A stretch of 64,000 nucleotides of DNA from Prochlorococcus sp. AG-449-J16 (GTDB lineage: Bacteria > Cyanobacteriota > Cyanobacteriia > PCC-6307 > Cyanobiaceae). The DNA lies in the NCBI GenBank assembly GCA_003209565.1, contig QCQK01000002.1:1-64000 (forward strand), in the 5' to 3' direction. Positions within the stretch are counted from its first letter, which is position 1; the number at the start of each line of letters is the position of its first letter. Both the position numbers and the translations under genes were made by a program. Under the pieces are notes generated by a model, which worked only from the letters and a program-made list of their open reading frames with translations, was not told where the DNA came from and made no database searches. Positions 8,456 to 16,258 of the stretch are shown here, piece by piece.

Positions 8456-8500
8456 CCCCTACCAATTACAACAAAACCCCTACCATTTCCCCTACCAAAA
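8456..8500 (+). repeat. CCCCTACC repeats, right cluster
   Basis: Three CCCCTACC units at 8456, 8477 and 8489. The last two form the same tandem of 12-bp units seen at 7460-7483. They lie upstream of the two element genes and interior to the tRNA end. Confidence 0.7.
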
Positions 8501-8531
8501 TGATGAGGAAATATGAAAACAAATGAGAAAG

Positions 8532-8614
8532 TATGAGAAGGCTAAATTAAGTTTAATTATTGATATATCTCCTTTTTGGAAGCTTTAAAATAATTTTGAG
8601 AACATATGAGAAGG
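8532..8614 (+). repeat. TATGAGAAGG repeats, right cluster
   Basis: Exact copies at 8532-8541 and 8605-8614, plus degenerate versions between, immediately inside the tRNA-Ser 3' end. Together with the left copy at 7417 they bracket the element. Confidence 0.6.
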
Positions 8615-8644
8615 TATGGTAACTTCTGAGAATATGTCTTGGTA

Positions 8645-8731
8645 CGGAGGGGGTGGGATTCGAACCCACGGTGCCCTTGCAGACACGCTAGTTTTCAAGA
8701 CTAGAGCCTTAAACCACTCGACCACCCCTCC
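8645..8731 (-). tRNA. tRNA-Ser (anticodon UGA)
   Basis: 87 nt. The acceptor stem GGAGGGG pairs with CCCCTCC, followed by discriminator G. The anticodon stem-loop CTAGTCTTGAAAACTAG places TGA in the loop. The T arm reads GTGGGTTCGAATCCCAC. A long variable arm (GTGTCTGCAAGGGCAC) is present, as expected for a class II serine tRNA. No CCA is encoded. The 3' end faces the putative element at lower coordinates. Confidence 0.96.
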
Positions 8732-8939
8732 AGTTGGTGGCGAAATTTAAATAACTTTTAAATTCTAGCAGAAGGGTTAATCAAATCCGAAGAGTTTAAT
8801 TAGAAATAATTAAATAAAAATTTACATTGAATTGTTTCCAGTTTAATTAGGAGCCAAATATATTTTGAATCTTTGATTTAAGTTGTTTAAAGTTTATCTG
8901 AGAAAGAAAGACATCCAATAAAAAAAGGTATTAAATCTA

Positions 8940-8974
8940 ATAAAAGCCTTTAATCTAGTTTTTGGGGCTTTTAT
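8940..8974. terminator. Bidirectional hairpin, possible terminator
   Basis: ATAAAAGCC and GGCTTTTAT form a perfect 9-bp stem around a 17-base loop in the gene-free stretch 8732-9018. It can be read in either direction. No transcript ending here is obvious. Apart from this hairpin nothing was seen between the tRNA and the gene at 9019. Confidence 0.4.
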
Positions 8975-9018
8975 ATGTTAAAAATAAATATTACTTTTAT
9001 TAATTGAAAAAATAAAAA

Positions 9019-9369
9019 ATGTCTTATTTTGAAAATTTAGGTCCACAATTTGATCAATGTATATCTTCAGTTAAAGAAGGTAAAAAGAATTATATTTTAC
9101 CTCTCATTTCTCTTCTGCTAAGCTTATTGCTGACCTTAACAGGATGGAGATATTTTGTTTTAAGCTTAATTTATATGATAAATTTATCTTTCTTTGCTTA
9201 TATTGTTAGAGATAGTTATTCGATAAGAAAAGAAAATGTTTTACCATTATTGACTATTTGTATAAGTATTGTTCTTACATCAATTCATGTAATTAATACA
9301 CTTGATGCTATTGCTGCACTGTCTAATCTTGGAGAAATGTTTTCTGATTTTGGGGATGCATTTGAATAG
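9019..9369 (+). CDS. Small polytopic membrane protein
   Basis: 116 residues with about four hydrophobic helices between residues 25 and 95 and an acidic C-terminal tail (EMFSDFGDAFE). The N-terminal 20 residues are soluble (SYFENLGPQFDQC). No family is recognised. It lies between the intact tRNA-Ser and the tRNA relic at 9434, so it may belong to an older insertion at the same locus. Confidence 0.55.
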   Translation: MSYFENLGPQFDQCISSVKEGKKNYILPLISLLLSLLLTLTGWRYFVLSLIYMINLSFFAYIVRDSYSIRKENVLPLLTICISIVLTSIHVINTLDAIAALSNLGEMFSDFGDAFE

Positions 9370-9433
9370 AGTATTAAATTCAAATAAAAGTTCACTTTAA
9401 TGAGCCTACTTTTTTAGAATTATCAAATTTAAA

Positions 9434-9469
9434 TTTCAAGATTAGAGCCTTAACCTTTTGACCACCCTC
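9434..9469 (-). pseudogene. Degenerate 5' half of tRNA-Ser
   Basis: The strand read as given, TTTCAAGATTAGAGCCTTAA followed by CCTTTTGACCACCCTC, matches 8693-8730 of the tRNA-Ser gene over about 36 positions, with roughly 6 substitutions or gaps. TAGAGCCTTA and GACCACCC are exact. It covers anticodon stem, D arm and part of the acceptor stem. It ends at the anticodon, so it is the complementary half to the 3'-end copy at 7378. Confidence 0.65.
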
Positions 9470-9621
9470 AAACTTATTATTCAATTTTTTCTAATAAATT
9501 AGTAATACTTCAATGAGCTAGCTTTTTGATAGTTTGTAAAAACTTGAACTACTTTTAAATAAAATTTATATTTGAAACAGTTAAAAAATAATTTTAAAGT
9601 AATCGATTTTAGCGATTAATT

Positions 9622-9828
9622 ATGTCTTTTAAACTCAATATAAAATCTAAAAAATCACTTTTAAAATTTCTAAAGATATTAGGAATGTTTTTTTTAATAT
9701 CTTTAATTTCTTTTTTAATTTTCAAGAATGAAAAACTTTTAAACTCATATAAAATTAAATATTTAATAATTTTTGTTCTCACTCCTACAATTGGAGTAAT
9801 TTTATCTATTAGAAAAAATAGATTTTAG
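9622..9828 (+). CDS. Small two-span membrane protein
   Basis: 68 residues. The Lys-rich N-terminus (SFKLNIKSKKSLLKFLKI) precedes two hydrophobic helices separated by a short basic loop (KNEKLLNSYKIKYL). Positively charged flanks suggest both termini are cytoplasmic. No family is recognised. Confidence 0.45.
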   Translation: MSFKLNIKSKKSLLKFLKILGMFFLISLISFLIFKNEKLLNSYKIKYLIIFVLTPTIGVILSIRKNRF

Positions 9829-9875
9829 TACATATACTTTTCCCGTTTGTAATTAAATTAGTTTTCTTTTTCTTT

Positions 9876-10571
9876 TTATCCACCAAAGATTGCAGTAATT
9901 ATTGAACCAATTATGACTGTTCCAATAAATAAAAGTATGCCTCCCATAATTACCCACATACAACCTTTGACTAATAGGCTTCCTTCTTTTTTCAATTTTT
10001 TAACTTCCTCTGTCTCTTCTGTAGTAGCGTATTTCTCAAAAGGAGCACTTGTACTAAATGGAATATTGTTTTCTATAGAAACTTGATTAAATGCTTTATT
10101 TATATCCTCCTGCAAATTATTGAAAGTTTCTTTGCCGTTATAAGTAAGATCTCCATTCATCTGCATTAGGGACTGTTTGGGGTTAATCGTTATAATACCT
10201 CTGACCTTATCTTCTGTATCTCCCTCAGGAGAAAAATCCCTGATAACAACTCCATCATTTCCTAATAAAAATATCTTGGAAAATTCTTTACCATTTCCTA
10301 AATTGATTTCTTTTACATCTTTCCAGTATATATTTTTCATATCAGCATTAAGAAAAGCTTGTTGCTTCATTGCTTTTGAAAGCTGTCTATTAGTTTGCTT
10401 AATGATTATTCTTTTATTAGTGATGAAAGCTATGCACATTAATGAACCAAATCCTACACCCAATTGAAATAAAAAAGAATCTACAAGTATTTTTTCATCT
10501 TTATCGAATTTAAACTTTAGTCCTTTAGGTGTTGTGTAATCATTCAACAAATTCGATGCATTATTAATCAT
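9876..10571 (-). CDS. Membrane-anchored protein with PH-like (bPH/GRAM-type) domain
   Basis: 231 residues. The first ~120 residues alternate short strands: FKFDKDEKILVDS, FITNKRIIIKQ, IYWKDVKEINLG, and KIFLLGNDGVVIRDF. ITNKRIIIK followed by a W-K/D-V-x-x-I strand is typical of bacterial PH-like domains. A linker of about 60 polar residues leads to one or two C-terminal membrane helices (WVIMGGILLFIGTVIIGSII). It is probably tail-anchored with the domain in the cytoplasm. The role is unknown. Confidence 0.6.
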   Translation of the reverse strand: MINNASNLLNDYTTPKGLKFKFDKDEKILVDSFLFQLGVGFGSLMCIAFITNKRIIIKQTNRQLSKAMKQQAFLNADMKNIYWKDVKEINLGNGKEFSKIFLLGNDGVVIRDFSPEGDTEDKVRGIITINPKQSLMQMNGDLTYNGKETFNNLQEDINKAFNQVSIENNIPFSTSAPFEKYATTEETEEVKKLKKEGSLLVKGCMWVIMGGILLFIGTVIIGSIITAIFGG

Positions 10572-11143
10572 TTTAGGAAAGATTTTTTTTAAGAATTAAA
10601 TCATATTGAGGTTCTTTTTTTTATATTTTGTCAAACTTATTTTCTAAAAATATTGATTTTCATTTTTTTAGATATTTTGATTTCCTAAAGTTTTATGAAA
10701 AAAAGAATTTTAATTGCCCTTTATAAAATAATTTTTCTAAATAATTCTTCTAACAGAAAAGAAAATCTTAAGTTAAATAAAACTAAAAAATAAACTAATT
10801 AAGTTAACCTAACTTGTTAATTATTGAATGATATTTACAAGGCGCAAGTATTATCTTAATTAAAAGAAGTTTTAAATAATATAGCCTAAAATCATTTGAT
10901 CAATTCTCCAAAATGTTATTCGGTTTTAAACAACCAATTTCAATAGCAAAGTGAATTTAAAGTGCTAAAAGAGAGTTTTTGCCTTTTCATTTAGCTTTTT
11001 AGCTATAACTTCAATCTTTTATATCTGCTAGCAATTTATAGATAATTTTAGGCATAGTTTAAAGAAGATTCTGGAAAATATTTAGTAAATAATCTATAAA
11101 AAACATTAAGGCATTATAATTTTCTTAAAATTTTCAAAGTTAA
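10572..11143. other. Intergenic stretch, no convincing gene
   Basis: 572 bp of very AT-rich sequence upstream of the CsgG-like gene. A 32-codon ORF (10695-10793, MKKRILIALYKIIF...) and a 13-codon ORF at 10914 are present, but neither has a Shine-Dalgarno sequence or other support. No RNA gene or repeat was recognised. Confidence 0.5.
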
Positions 11144-11818
11144 TTGAAGAAATTTAGCTCACTTAAAAATTTATTTATAATCTTTGCAACTTCAGGATTA
11201 ACAATTTTTGGTACTTTTAATCGTCCCTTATACTCAATTCCTGAACCTATTACTGTTGCAGTTACAAAAGTACTTGATAGATCAAATGCCCCCTGGTTTA
11301 AAAAAAGTTTTGAAGATAAGTTCAAAACAATTCTTTCTACTGAACTTGCAAGTGCAGGCCACTTTATTGTTGTTGAGAGAGATCAAGAAGCATTAAAAGA
11401 ATTGCGAGCAGAATCAAGCTTATTTGAGGGTGAAGAAAATTTTAAAGAGATGGAATTATTAAAACCTAAATACATAATTAGAGCAGCTTTAAGTGACTAT
11501 GAAGATAATTATGTTTCCTTTGATCTGAAAGTTATAAACGCAAAAACTGCCGCAATAGCTTACAGCAGGTCTATTGAAGGTAATGTCTCAAATGTTTCAC
11601 AAAAGCAAAGTATAAAAATTAATAAAAATGACTTTAGCTTTAAAGAAGAGGTGGAGATCGTTAAAAAAACTGTTCCCTCAAGAGCTATCAGATCAGCTAT
11701 TAATGAAATAGCGGGATATTTAGATTGTGTTCTGTATCTAAAAGATGAATGCATAGCTGAATATGAGGCAAAGGAAGAAAGAAGGAAAAGAAGTAATGAT
11801 GCGCTTGACTTTTTCTAA
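11144..11818 (+). CDS. CsgG-like secreted protein (paralogue A)
   Basis: 224 residues, TTG start. The signal peptide (about 1-31) ends RPLYS and has no lipobox cysteine. The body follows the CsgG/LpoB-type pattern: ITVAVTKVLDRS strand, LSTELASAGHFIVVERDQEA (about 67-86), then KPKYIIRAALSDYE and VSFDLKVINAKTAAIAYSRS followed by EGNVS. The C-terminus carries YLDCVLYLKDECIAEYEA and ends DALDFF. Family members form or assist outer-membrane secretion pores. Whether this one does is unknown. It is closely similar to 13271-14068. Confidence 0.78.
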   Translation: MKKFSSLKNLFIIFATSGLTIFGTFNRPLYSIPEPITVAVTKVLDRSNAPWFKKSFEDKFKTILSTELASAGHFIVVERDQEALKELRAESSLFEGEENFKEMELLKPKYIIRAALSDYEDNYVSFDLKVINAKTAAIAYSRSIEGNVSNVSQKQSIKINKNDFSFKEEVEIVKKTVPSRAIRSAINEIAGYLDCVLYLKDECIAEYEAKEERRKRSNDALDFF

Positions 11819-12202
11819 CTTTTAATCATTATCTTTAAACATCTTGTGAATTTATTTATATTTATATTTGACCTTTTTTATTCAAAAATAGGTAGTAATT
11901 GCAATCTCTTATCTATTTGTATTTATTATTTAGGATAACAAGGGCAGATCTACTTATCATTGGGAATTCCCAATTATGTAAATTACTAAATTTCTTTTTA
12001 AAATAAATCCCTTATCGATAATCTTTCTTATATTTCGATCAAACATGCATTATTGAATAAGTTTAATATTTTATGAAAAATTTTGGTTATTTAAATTTTT
12101 ATAAAGATAATTTAAAATTAAAGAAGGTATAAAATAATCTTTTTAGCTTAGATCTTTAGAATTGAAGATAAATGTTGCGAGTATAAGAAGCTGAGTATTT
12201 AG
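11819..12202. other. Intergenic region between convergent genes, with palindrome
   Basis: 384 bp without a supported gene. It contains a perfect 16-bp palindrome (11959-11974). A 19-codon ORF at 12074 is too short and unsupported to call. Confidence 0.5.
11959..11974. repeat. Perfect 16-bp palindrome
   Basis: ATTGGGAATTCCCAAT reads the same on both strands. Its GC-rich core stands out in this AT-rich gap. It could be a homodimer binding site or a recombination/restriction relic. No second copy was noticed in the window. Confidence 0.5.
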
Positions 12203-13075
12203 TTAGTAGGACCTAAACATATCAAATGCTTCTATTCTTTTAGCTTTTCTTTGTTCAATTTCTTTTACTCTGCTGAGTCTCTTGGCTTTGCTTTCTTTTG
12301 TTAAATCTTTCACTTTTTTGTTTTCACAAAAGGCAATTGTTTTAATCGCATCTGCATCAATTTTGTCAGCTATAACTTCATAATTCTCAAAAATTGAAAT
12401 TTCGTTAATAGTATTATCAACATATGCATTTAGTTCAGATATTACGGGTAAAGAGTCTTCATGCAATCCAGCAGCACATAAACCCATAATTCTTTCAGCT
12501 TTTCTTTCAACCTCTCTAGTGATTTTTCTGGAAAAACTCGGGCTTAAGCTGCTACCTGGTTTTCTTTTTTCTCCTAGATATAGACCTGTAGTTTTTCTCA
12601 ATGATAATTGCATTGCAGTAGCTTGACTCTCATCTTCAAGAATAAATAATAACTTCCTTGGTAAAAGATAATTATCTACATAATTTATAACGAATATATG
12701 TTCTCTTACTTTTTTTGATGTCGCATCAACTACCCATTTTGGTATTCCCTCTTTCTTTTTAAAGAATAAGAATCCTTTTGATTGTTCAGGAAAAAGACTT
12801 TGCCACTTTTCCAAATCCTGATTTACCTTAATAGTTTCTTTACTTGAAAGTGAAAAACTTTCAATCTGAGTAGGATAAATTCTTTCTTGAGGACCACCCT
12901 TTGGCATTATCGTTAGAATATCTTTATTAAAAAGTGCGTTACATTTCTCTCCAAATATATTTGATAGCAAAAATCCACATTTACCTTCATACAGTTGACT
13001 TCTAGCCAAAACTAAATTTGAAGGTAATAGAAAGCTTAAAATTATGTTTAGAAATATAAAATAATTTTTTGTCAT
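12203..13075 (-). CDS. Secreted hypothetical protein of CsgG-like cluster
   Basis: 290 residues with a signal peptide (about 1-24, ending NLVLA). There are cysteine pairs near the N-terminus (GKCGFLLSNIFGEKCNALF) and single cysteines in GLCAAGLH and FCENK. The central part (about 95-155) is strand-rich: WVVDATSKKVREHIFVINYV and LLFILEDESQATAMQLSLRK, reminiscent of a PH-like or short-chain beta barrel. The C-terminus is a charged helix ending QRKAKRIEAFDMFRSY, similar in style to the CsgG-like tails. The function is unknown. Confidence 0.65.
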   Translation of the reverse strand: MTKNYFIFLNIILSFLLPSNLVLARSQLYEGKCGFLLSNIFGEKCNALFNKDILTIMPKGGPQERIYPTQIESFSLSSKETIKVNQDLEKWQSLFPEQSKGFLFFKKKEGIPKWVVDATSKKVREHIFVINYVDNYLLPRKLLFILEDESQATAMQLSLRKTTGLYLGEKRKPGSSLSPSFSRKITREVERKAERIMGLCAAGLHEDSLPVISELNAYVDNTINEISIFENYEVIADKIDADAIKTIAFCENKKVKDLTKESKAKRLSRVKEIEQRKAKRIEAFDMFRSY

Positions 13076-13270
13076 TTAAAATTTCTTGAATAAAAAATTT
13101 CTTGTAATTTTTAATTATGCATAGAATATATATTTATATTACCTCAAATTAGTTTTTAATATTAACTCGGATTATCAAATTTTTTATTAAAACTTCTTAA
13201 GAAATATTTTTATAAATTAAGTAATTTTACCTCAATCTATTAAGTTTATAAGAAAATAGAATTTCTTTTT

Positions 13271-14068
13271 ATGAGAATTTCTTCGAAAATAATACATAAA
13301 GGTTTATTGGGATTGATAAATTTAATGTTTTTCATCCCTCCAAGCCCAGCATATTCTGAAGTTTCAAATCTTAAATTGAATGAGCCAGTGACAATTGCCG
13401 TTAGAAAATTTAAAAACTTTGCTGGCGATTTTGCTGAGAATGGAGTAATTGAAGGAGAAAATGGTGAAAAAATTAGGGTTGGTTTCTGGAAACCTTCTTT
13501 TGAAATTAAGCTTGCAGAAGTCTTAACTAATGAGCTAGCTAACACAGGACATTTTACAGTTGTTGAGAGGAATAATTTATATGAAGTTTTTGAAGAGCAG
13601 GCAATATCAGGTATTCAAAAAAATCTTACAAAAGCAAAATATATTGTTATTGCTTCTTTAAGCGACTATATACCTAACACAGCAGGTTCAAGATCTAACT
13701 CTGATGGACGTATCTTAATATTTAGAGCTGGTAATGATAGAACTCAGGTTGATACTTACGTTGCGGTTGATGTAAGAGTAATTAATACATCTACAGGCGC
13801 TATTGCATTAAGTAGAACTATTGAAGGAACTACTTCCTCTGTAGCCAAAGCAGATAGGTCTGGATTAGCGTTGGGTCTCATAGATACAACCTCAGAAAAG
13901 AAATCTTATGAAACCACCTCTGCAACAAGAGCACTTAGAGCTGCATTAATTAAAGTTGTAGATTACTTAGATTGCCATTTGTATCTTAAAGATGAGTGTA
14001 TTGCAGAATTTGAAGCGGAAGATGAAAGAAGAAAAAATTCAACTGAAGGAACATTAAATCTATTTTAA
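13271..14068 (+). CDS. CsgG-like secreted protein (paralogue B)
   Basis: 265 residues. The signal peptide (about 1-29) ends SPAYS, without a lipobox. The CsgG-like core is VTIAVRKFKNFAGDF, LAEVLTNELANTGHFTVVER, FEEQAISGIQKNLTKAKYIV, YVAVDVRVINTSTGAIALSR, EGTTSS. The R-x-x-L-x-x-V/L-x-E-Q step after the VVER strand is the classic CsgG/LpoB signature and is better preserved here than in paralogue A. The tail YLDCHLYLKDECIAEFEAED and the ending GTLNLF match paralogue A. It is 2 bp upstream of 14071-14925, so co-transcribed. Confidence 0.82.
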   Translation: MRISSKIIHKGLLGLINLMFFIPPSPAYSEVSNLKLNEPVTIAVRKFKNFAGDFAENGVIEGENGEKIRVGFWKPSFEIKLAEVLTNELANTGHFTVVERNNLYEVFEEQAISGIQKNLTKAKYIVIASLSDYIPNTAGSRSNSDGRILIFRAGNDRTQVDTYVAVDVRVINTSTGAIALSRTIEGTTSSVAKADRSGLALGLIDTTSEKKSYETTSATRALRAALIKVVDYLDCHLYLKDECIAEFEAEDERRKNSTEGTLNLF

Positions 14069-14070
14069 TT

Positions 14071-14925
14071 ATGAAAATTAAATTAAATCTAGCCATTTTA
14101 TTATCTACTGCTTCTTTACTTTTACTTCCAAACATTGATTTATTTGCATCAGAGTTAACTCAAAAAAAATCAAAACTTGAATTAATTGAAGAAGATTTAG
14201 AAAACTCAAGAAAAGATGTTTTATCTTCTAGACAATATTCCTTAAATAAGGATTTCTCTTCAGAACAATTAGATGTAGTAATTAGACCTTATCAATTATC
14301 TGCGGAACAATCTCCGGATTGGTGGTCTGAAAAACAATCATATGACATGTCATTTTTGTTAGTAAAAGCTTTAAATAATTATCCTGGTTTAAATGTTTCT
14401 TTAGAAAAAACTTGGGAGGAAAGGATTCTTGAAAAAGAAAACTTACTAATAAATAAAAAAGAATCATTAAACAATGATAAAAAGATAATTGTTACCCCAT
14501 TTTTAGAAGATTTTAAGTTTCAAGTCCTTAATCCGAAAAAAAGAGGAATCGGACTAGTTGTAATTTCTCTTAGTAGTAAGACTTGCATTAATGAAACATT
14601 CTTATCTACGAGATATGCATTTGATTTGCCTTCTGATTCAAATATTTTTATTGAAGATATTGAATCCAAACAACTATTAGTTAAAAAGAAAAGCGGATCA
14701 AGTCTAAATGCTAATCTTTTTTTTGTTAGTGCAGGGGGAGGTAAATTTAAGGCACCAGAAAAACCTGTAAAAGAGGTAGTTTATAATTCTGTAGTTGACT
14801 CTGCTGAGGGGTTATATTGTGCTTTAACTAATAAAGGAGATTGTCTTAAATACTATCAAGAAAGAGAGTATCAATTCCCTACTGTAGAAAAAAAGCGTAA
14901 AAAGAAAAAAGATAAATCTTGTTGA
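14071..14925 (+). CDS. Secreted hypothetical protein co-transcribed with CsgG-like B
   Basis: 284 residues with a signal peptide (about 1-27, ending LFASE). It has a central charged region and a C-terminal segment GLYCALTNKGDCLKYYQERE that repeats the Cys-x2-Leu...Cys-x3-Tyr spacing style of the CsgG-like tails, followed by a Lys-rich end (KKRKKKKDKSC). It starts 2 bp after the CsgG-like stop. It is probably a partner of that protein in the periplasm or outer membrane (inference). No known domain is recognised. Confidence 0.68.
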   Translation: MKIKLNLAILLSTASLLLLPNIDLFASELTQKKSKLELIEEDLENSRKDVLSSRQYSLNKDFSSEQLDVVIRPYQLSAEQSPDWWSEKQSYDMSFLLVKALNNYPGLNVSLEKTWEERILEKENLLINKKESLNNDKKIIVTPFLEDFKFQVLNPKKRGIGLVVISLSSKTCINETFLSTRYAFDLPSDSNIFIEDIESKQLLVKKKSGSSLNANLFFVSAGGGKFKAPEKPVKEVVYNSVVDSAEGLYCALTNKGDCLKYYQEREYQFPTVEKKRKKKKDKSC

Positions 14926-15269
14926 AATTTAATCTAGTTTTCAAGTAGTTAATACTAATTTTATTAATGTAAACTATATTGAAGAGTAATCAAATTAGAC
15001 CTCTTTCTCCTTTATATCTTCCCAATTGAAAATGGTCTTTAAGAAACATTCAAAAATACTTTAAAAATTAGCTACATATTGGAAATCCTATAGATCCATC
15101 CCATTATTATATTTTAAGTTTTAATTAGAAGTTAATTTTTTAGAATTAAGGAATTAAGGTACACTTTATATCGCCAAAAAAAGTGGGTTAATTAGAAATG
15201 GATAACATAAGGATTAGAGTAAAATAAAAATTCTATAAATTACAAAATCATCAAATTAGAATAAATATT
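14926..15269. other. Intergenic stretch, nothing recognised
   Basis: 344 bp between convergent genes. No ORF with coding character, hairpin terminator or repeat was recognised on either strand. Confidence 0.5.
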
Positions 15270-15866
15270 TTATAAATTTATATTCTTTAAATTGTTTATA
15301 AATTCTTGAACAATATCTCGATAAATTACATATTCAATTAATTTAGGTCCAATAAAACAAACGCAAGCACCATAAAGTAAATCAATCTTAAGATAGGAGG
15401 AACCAAAATTAATTAAGTATATTAATAAAACTAGGGGGGTTATTGTTATTTGAGCAAATAACTTAAGTAAAAAATTCATGTCACTTTCACTAATATAACT
15501 CCAAATACTTAAACCATCACCTTTGCTGGGTATTGCATTCATTCCAATTGAAATAGAAATTATAAGGTTAAAAATGTCTTGCCAGTTTAAACTTATGATT
15601 CCTAATATTGAAAGTTTATTAATTATTGTAGGATAAGCAATTAAGCTTCCTATTAATGAATTGAGAAAAAAAGGAGCAGTTGCTATAAGCACATCTTGAT
15701 ACAAATGTTTTGGCCTTTCATGAAGTACATAGCCTGATGATTTCCTGAAATTGTAGTAGCAAACATCTTTTACTTTTGCGTTGAAAATTATACAAAAAAA
15801 GTGATGTGATAATTCATGGATTATTACACCTGGCATATAAAAAAGAGATCTTAATATTGCCTGCAT
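15270..15866 (-). CDS. M50-like zinc metalloprotease, membrane protein
   Basis: 198 residues, polytopic. The HEXXH zinc motif is HELSH (residues 17-21) in the first membrane-associated helix (MPGVIIHELSHHFFC). A second motif, GMNAIPSKGDG (about 111-121), parallels the N-x-x-P-x3-4-D-G element of site-2 proteases. The layout suggests an intramembrane or membrane-embedded protease. It is much shorter than RseP-type enzymes and lacks a PDZ domain. It could process a membrane protein of the surrounding secreted-protein cluster (inference). Confidence 0.72.
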   Translation of the reverse strand: MQAILRSLFYMPGVIIHELSHHFFCIIFNAKVKDVCYYNFRKSSGYVLHERPKHLYQDVLIATAPFFLNSLIGSLIAYPTIINKLSILGIISLNWQDIFNLIISISIGMNAIPSKGDGLSIWSYISESDMNFLLKLFAQITITPLVLLIYLINFGSSYLKIDLLYGACVCFIGPKLIEYVIYRDIVQEFINNLKNINL

Positions 15867-15890
15867 TGCTTAATTAAAATTTATTTGTTA

Positions 15891-16049
15891 TTAATTTTTA
15901 TTTTTTATTCTGATATATGGCTTTTCAAATTTTGGGTCGCTTTGATGTTTATGATCTGCAAAGTGGGAAGGTAATTTATGAGCAAGAGAATAAGAAATAT
16001 TTAAAATATTAATTATCGAGAGAAGTTTAAGAAAAATAATAAGTTTCAT
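15891..16049 (-). CDS. Small secreted His-rich peptide
   Basis: 52 residues, below the ORF-track cutoff. MKLIIFLKLLSIINILNISY then SLA forms a signal peptide. The mature ~29 residues start HKLPSHFADHKHQSDPKF and hold four His and many Lys, suggesting metal or polyanion binding. It lies 24 bp upstream of the M50-like gene in the same orientation and may share its transcript. The function is unknown. Confidence 0.55.
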   Translation of the reverse strand: MKLIIFLKLLSIINILNISYSLAHKLPSHFADHKHQSDPKFEKPYIRIKNKN

Positions 16050-16258
16050 ATGGTACGAGTCAAAAAAAATTGATTGAATTGATTAAATCTTTTAGAAACA
16101 TCATTCTGACGATTATCTTTTAAGATGTGAATCTCATAAAGATGCTTCTCTATGAGTAATTAGCAAATTAAGATTGCTCAATTGTAGTTACAAATACATG
16201 AAAATTTGACAAAAGATATTATTAAATTAGAGAATATTCATAAAATTTAATTGACATA

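Larger units (their letters stand above)
7378..8731. mobile_element. Putative tRNA-Ser-integrated mini-element (decayed or non-autonomous)
   Basis: The interval between the 16-bp tRNA copy (7378) and the intact tRNA-Ser (8645-8731) is 1267 bp long start to start. It holds two genes (a lipoprotein and a small membrane protein) and two repeat families near its ends. CCCCTACC units occur at 7460-7483 and 8456-8500, and TATGAGAAGG occurs at 7417, 8532 and 8605. Such repeats resemble arm-type recombinase binding sites. No recombinase gene is present. Prochlorococcus is known to carry tRNA-associated elements (tycheposons), and this could be a stripped or satellite version (inference). Confidence 0.6.

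Noticed and set aside
10695-10793. 32-codon ORF upstream of CsgG-like gene A
   Set aside because: No ribosome-binding site or terminator; composition typical of random AT-rich sequence.
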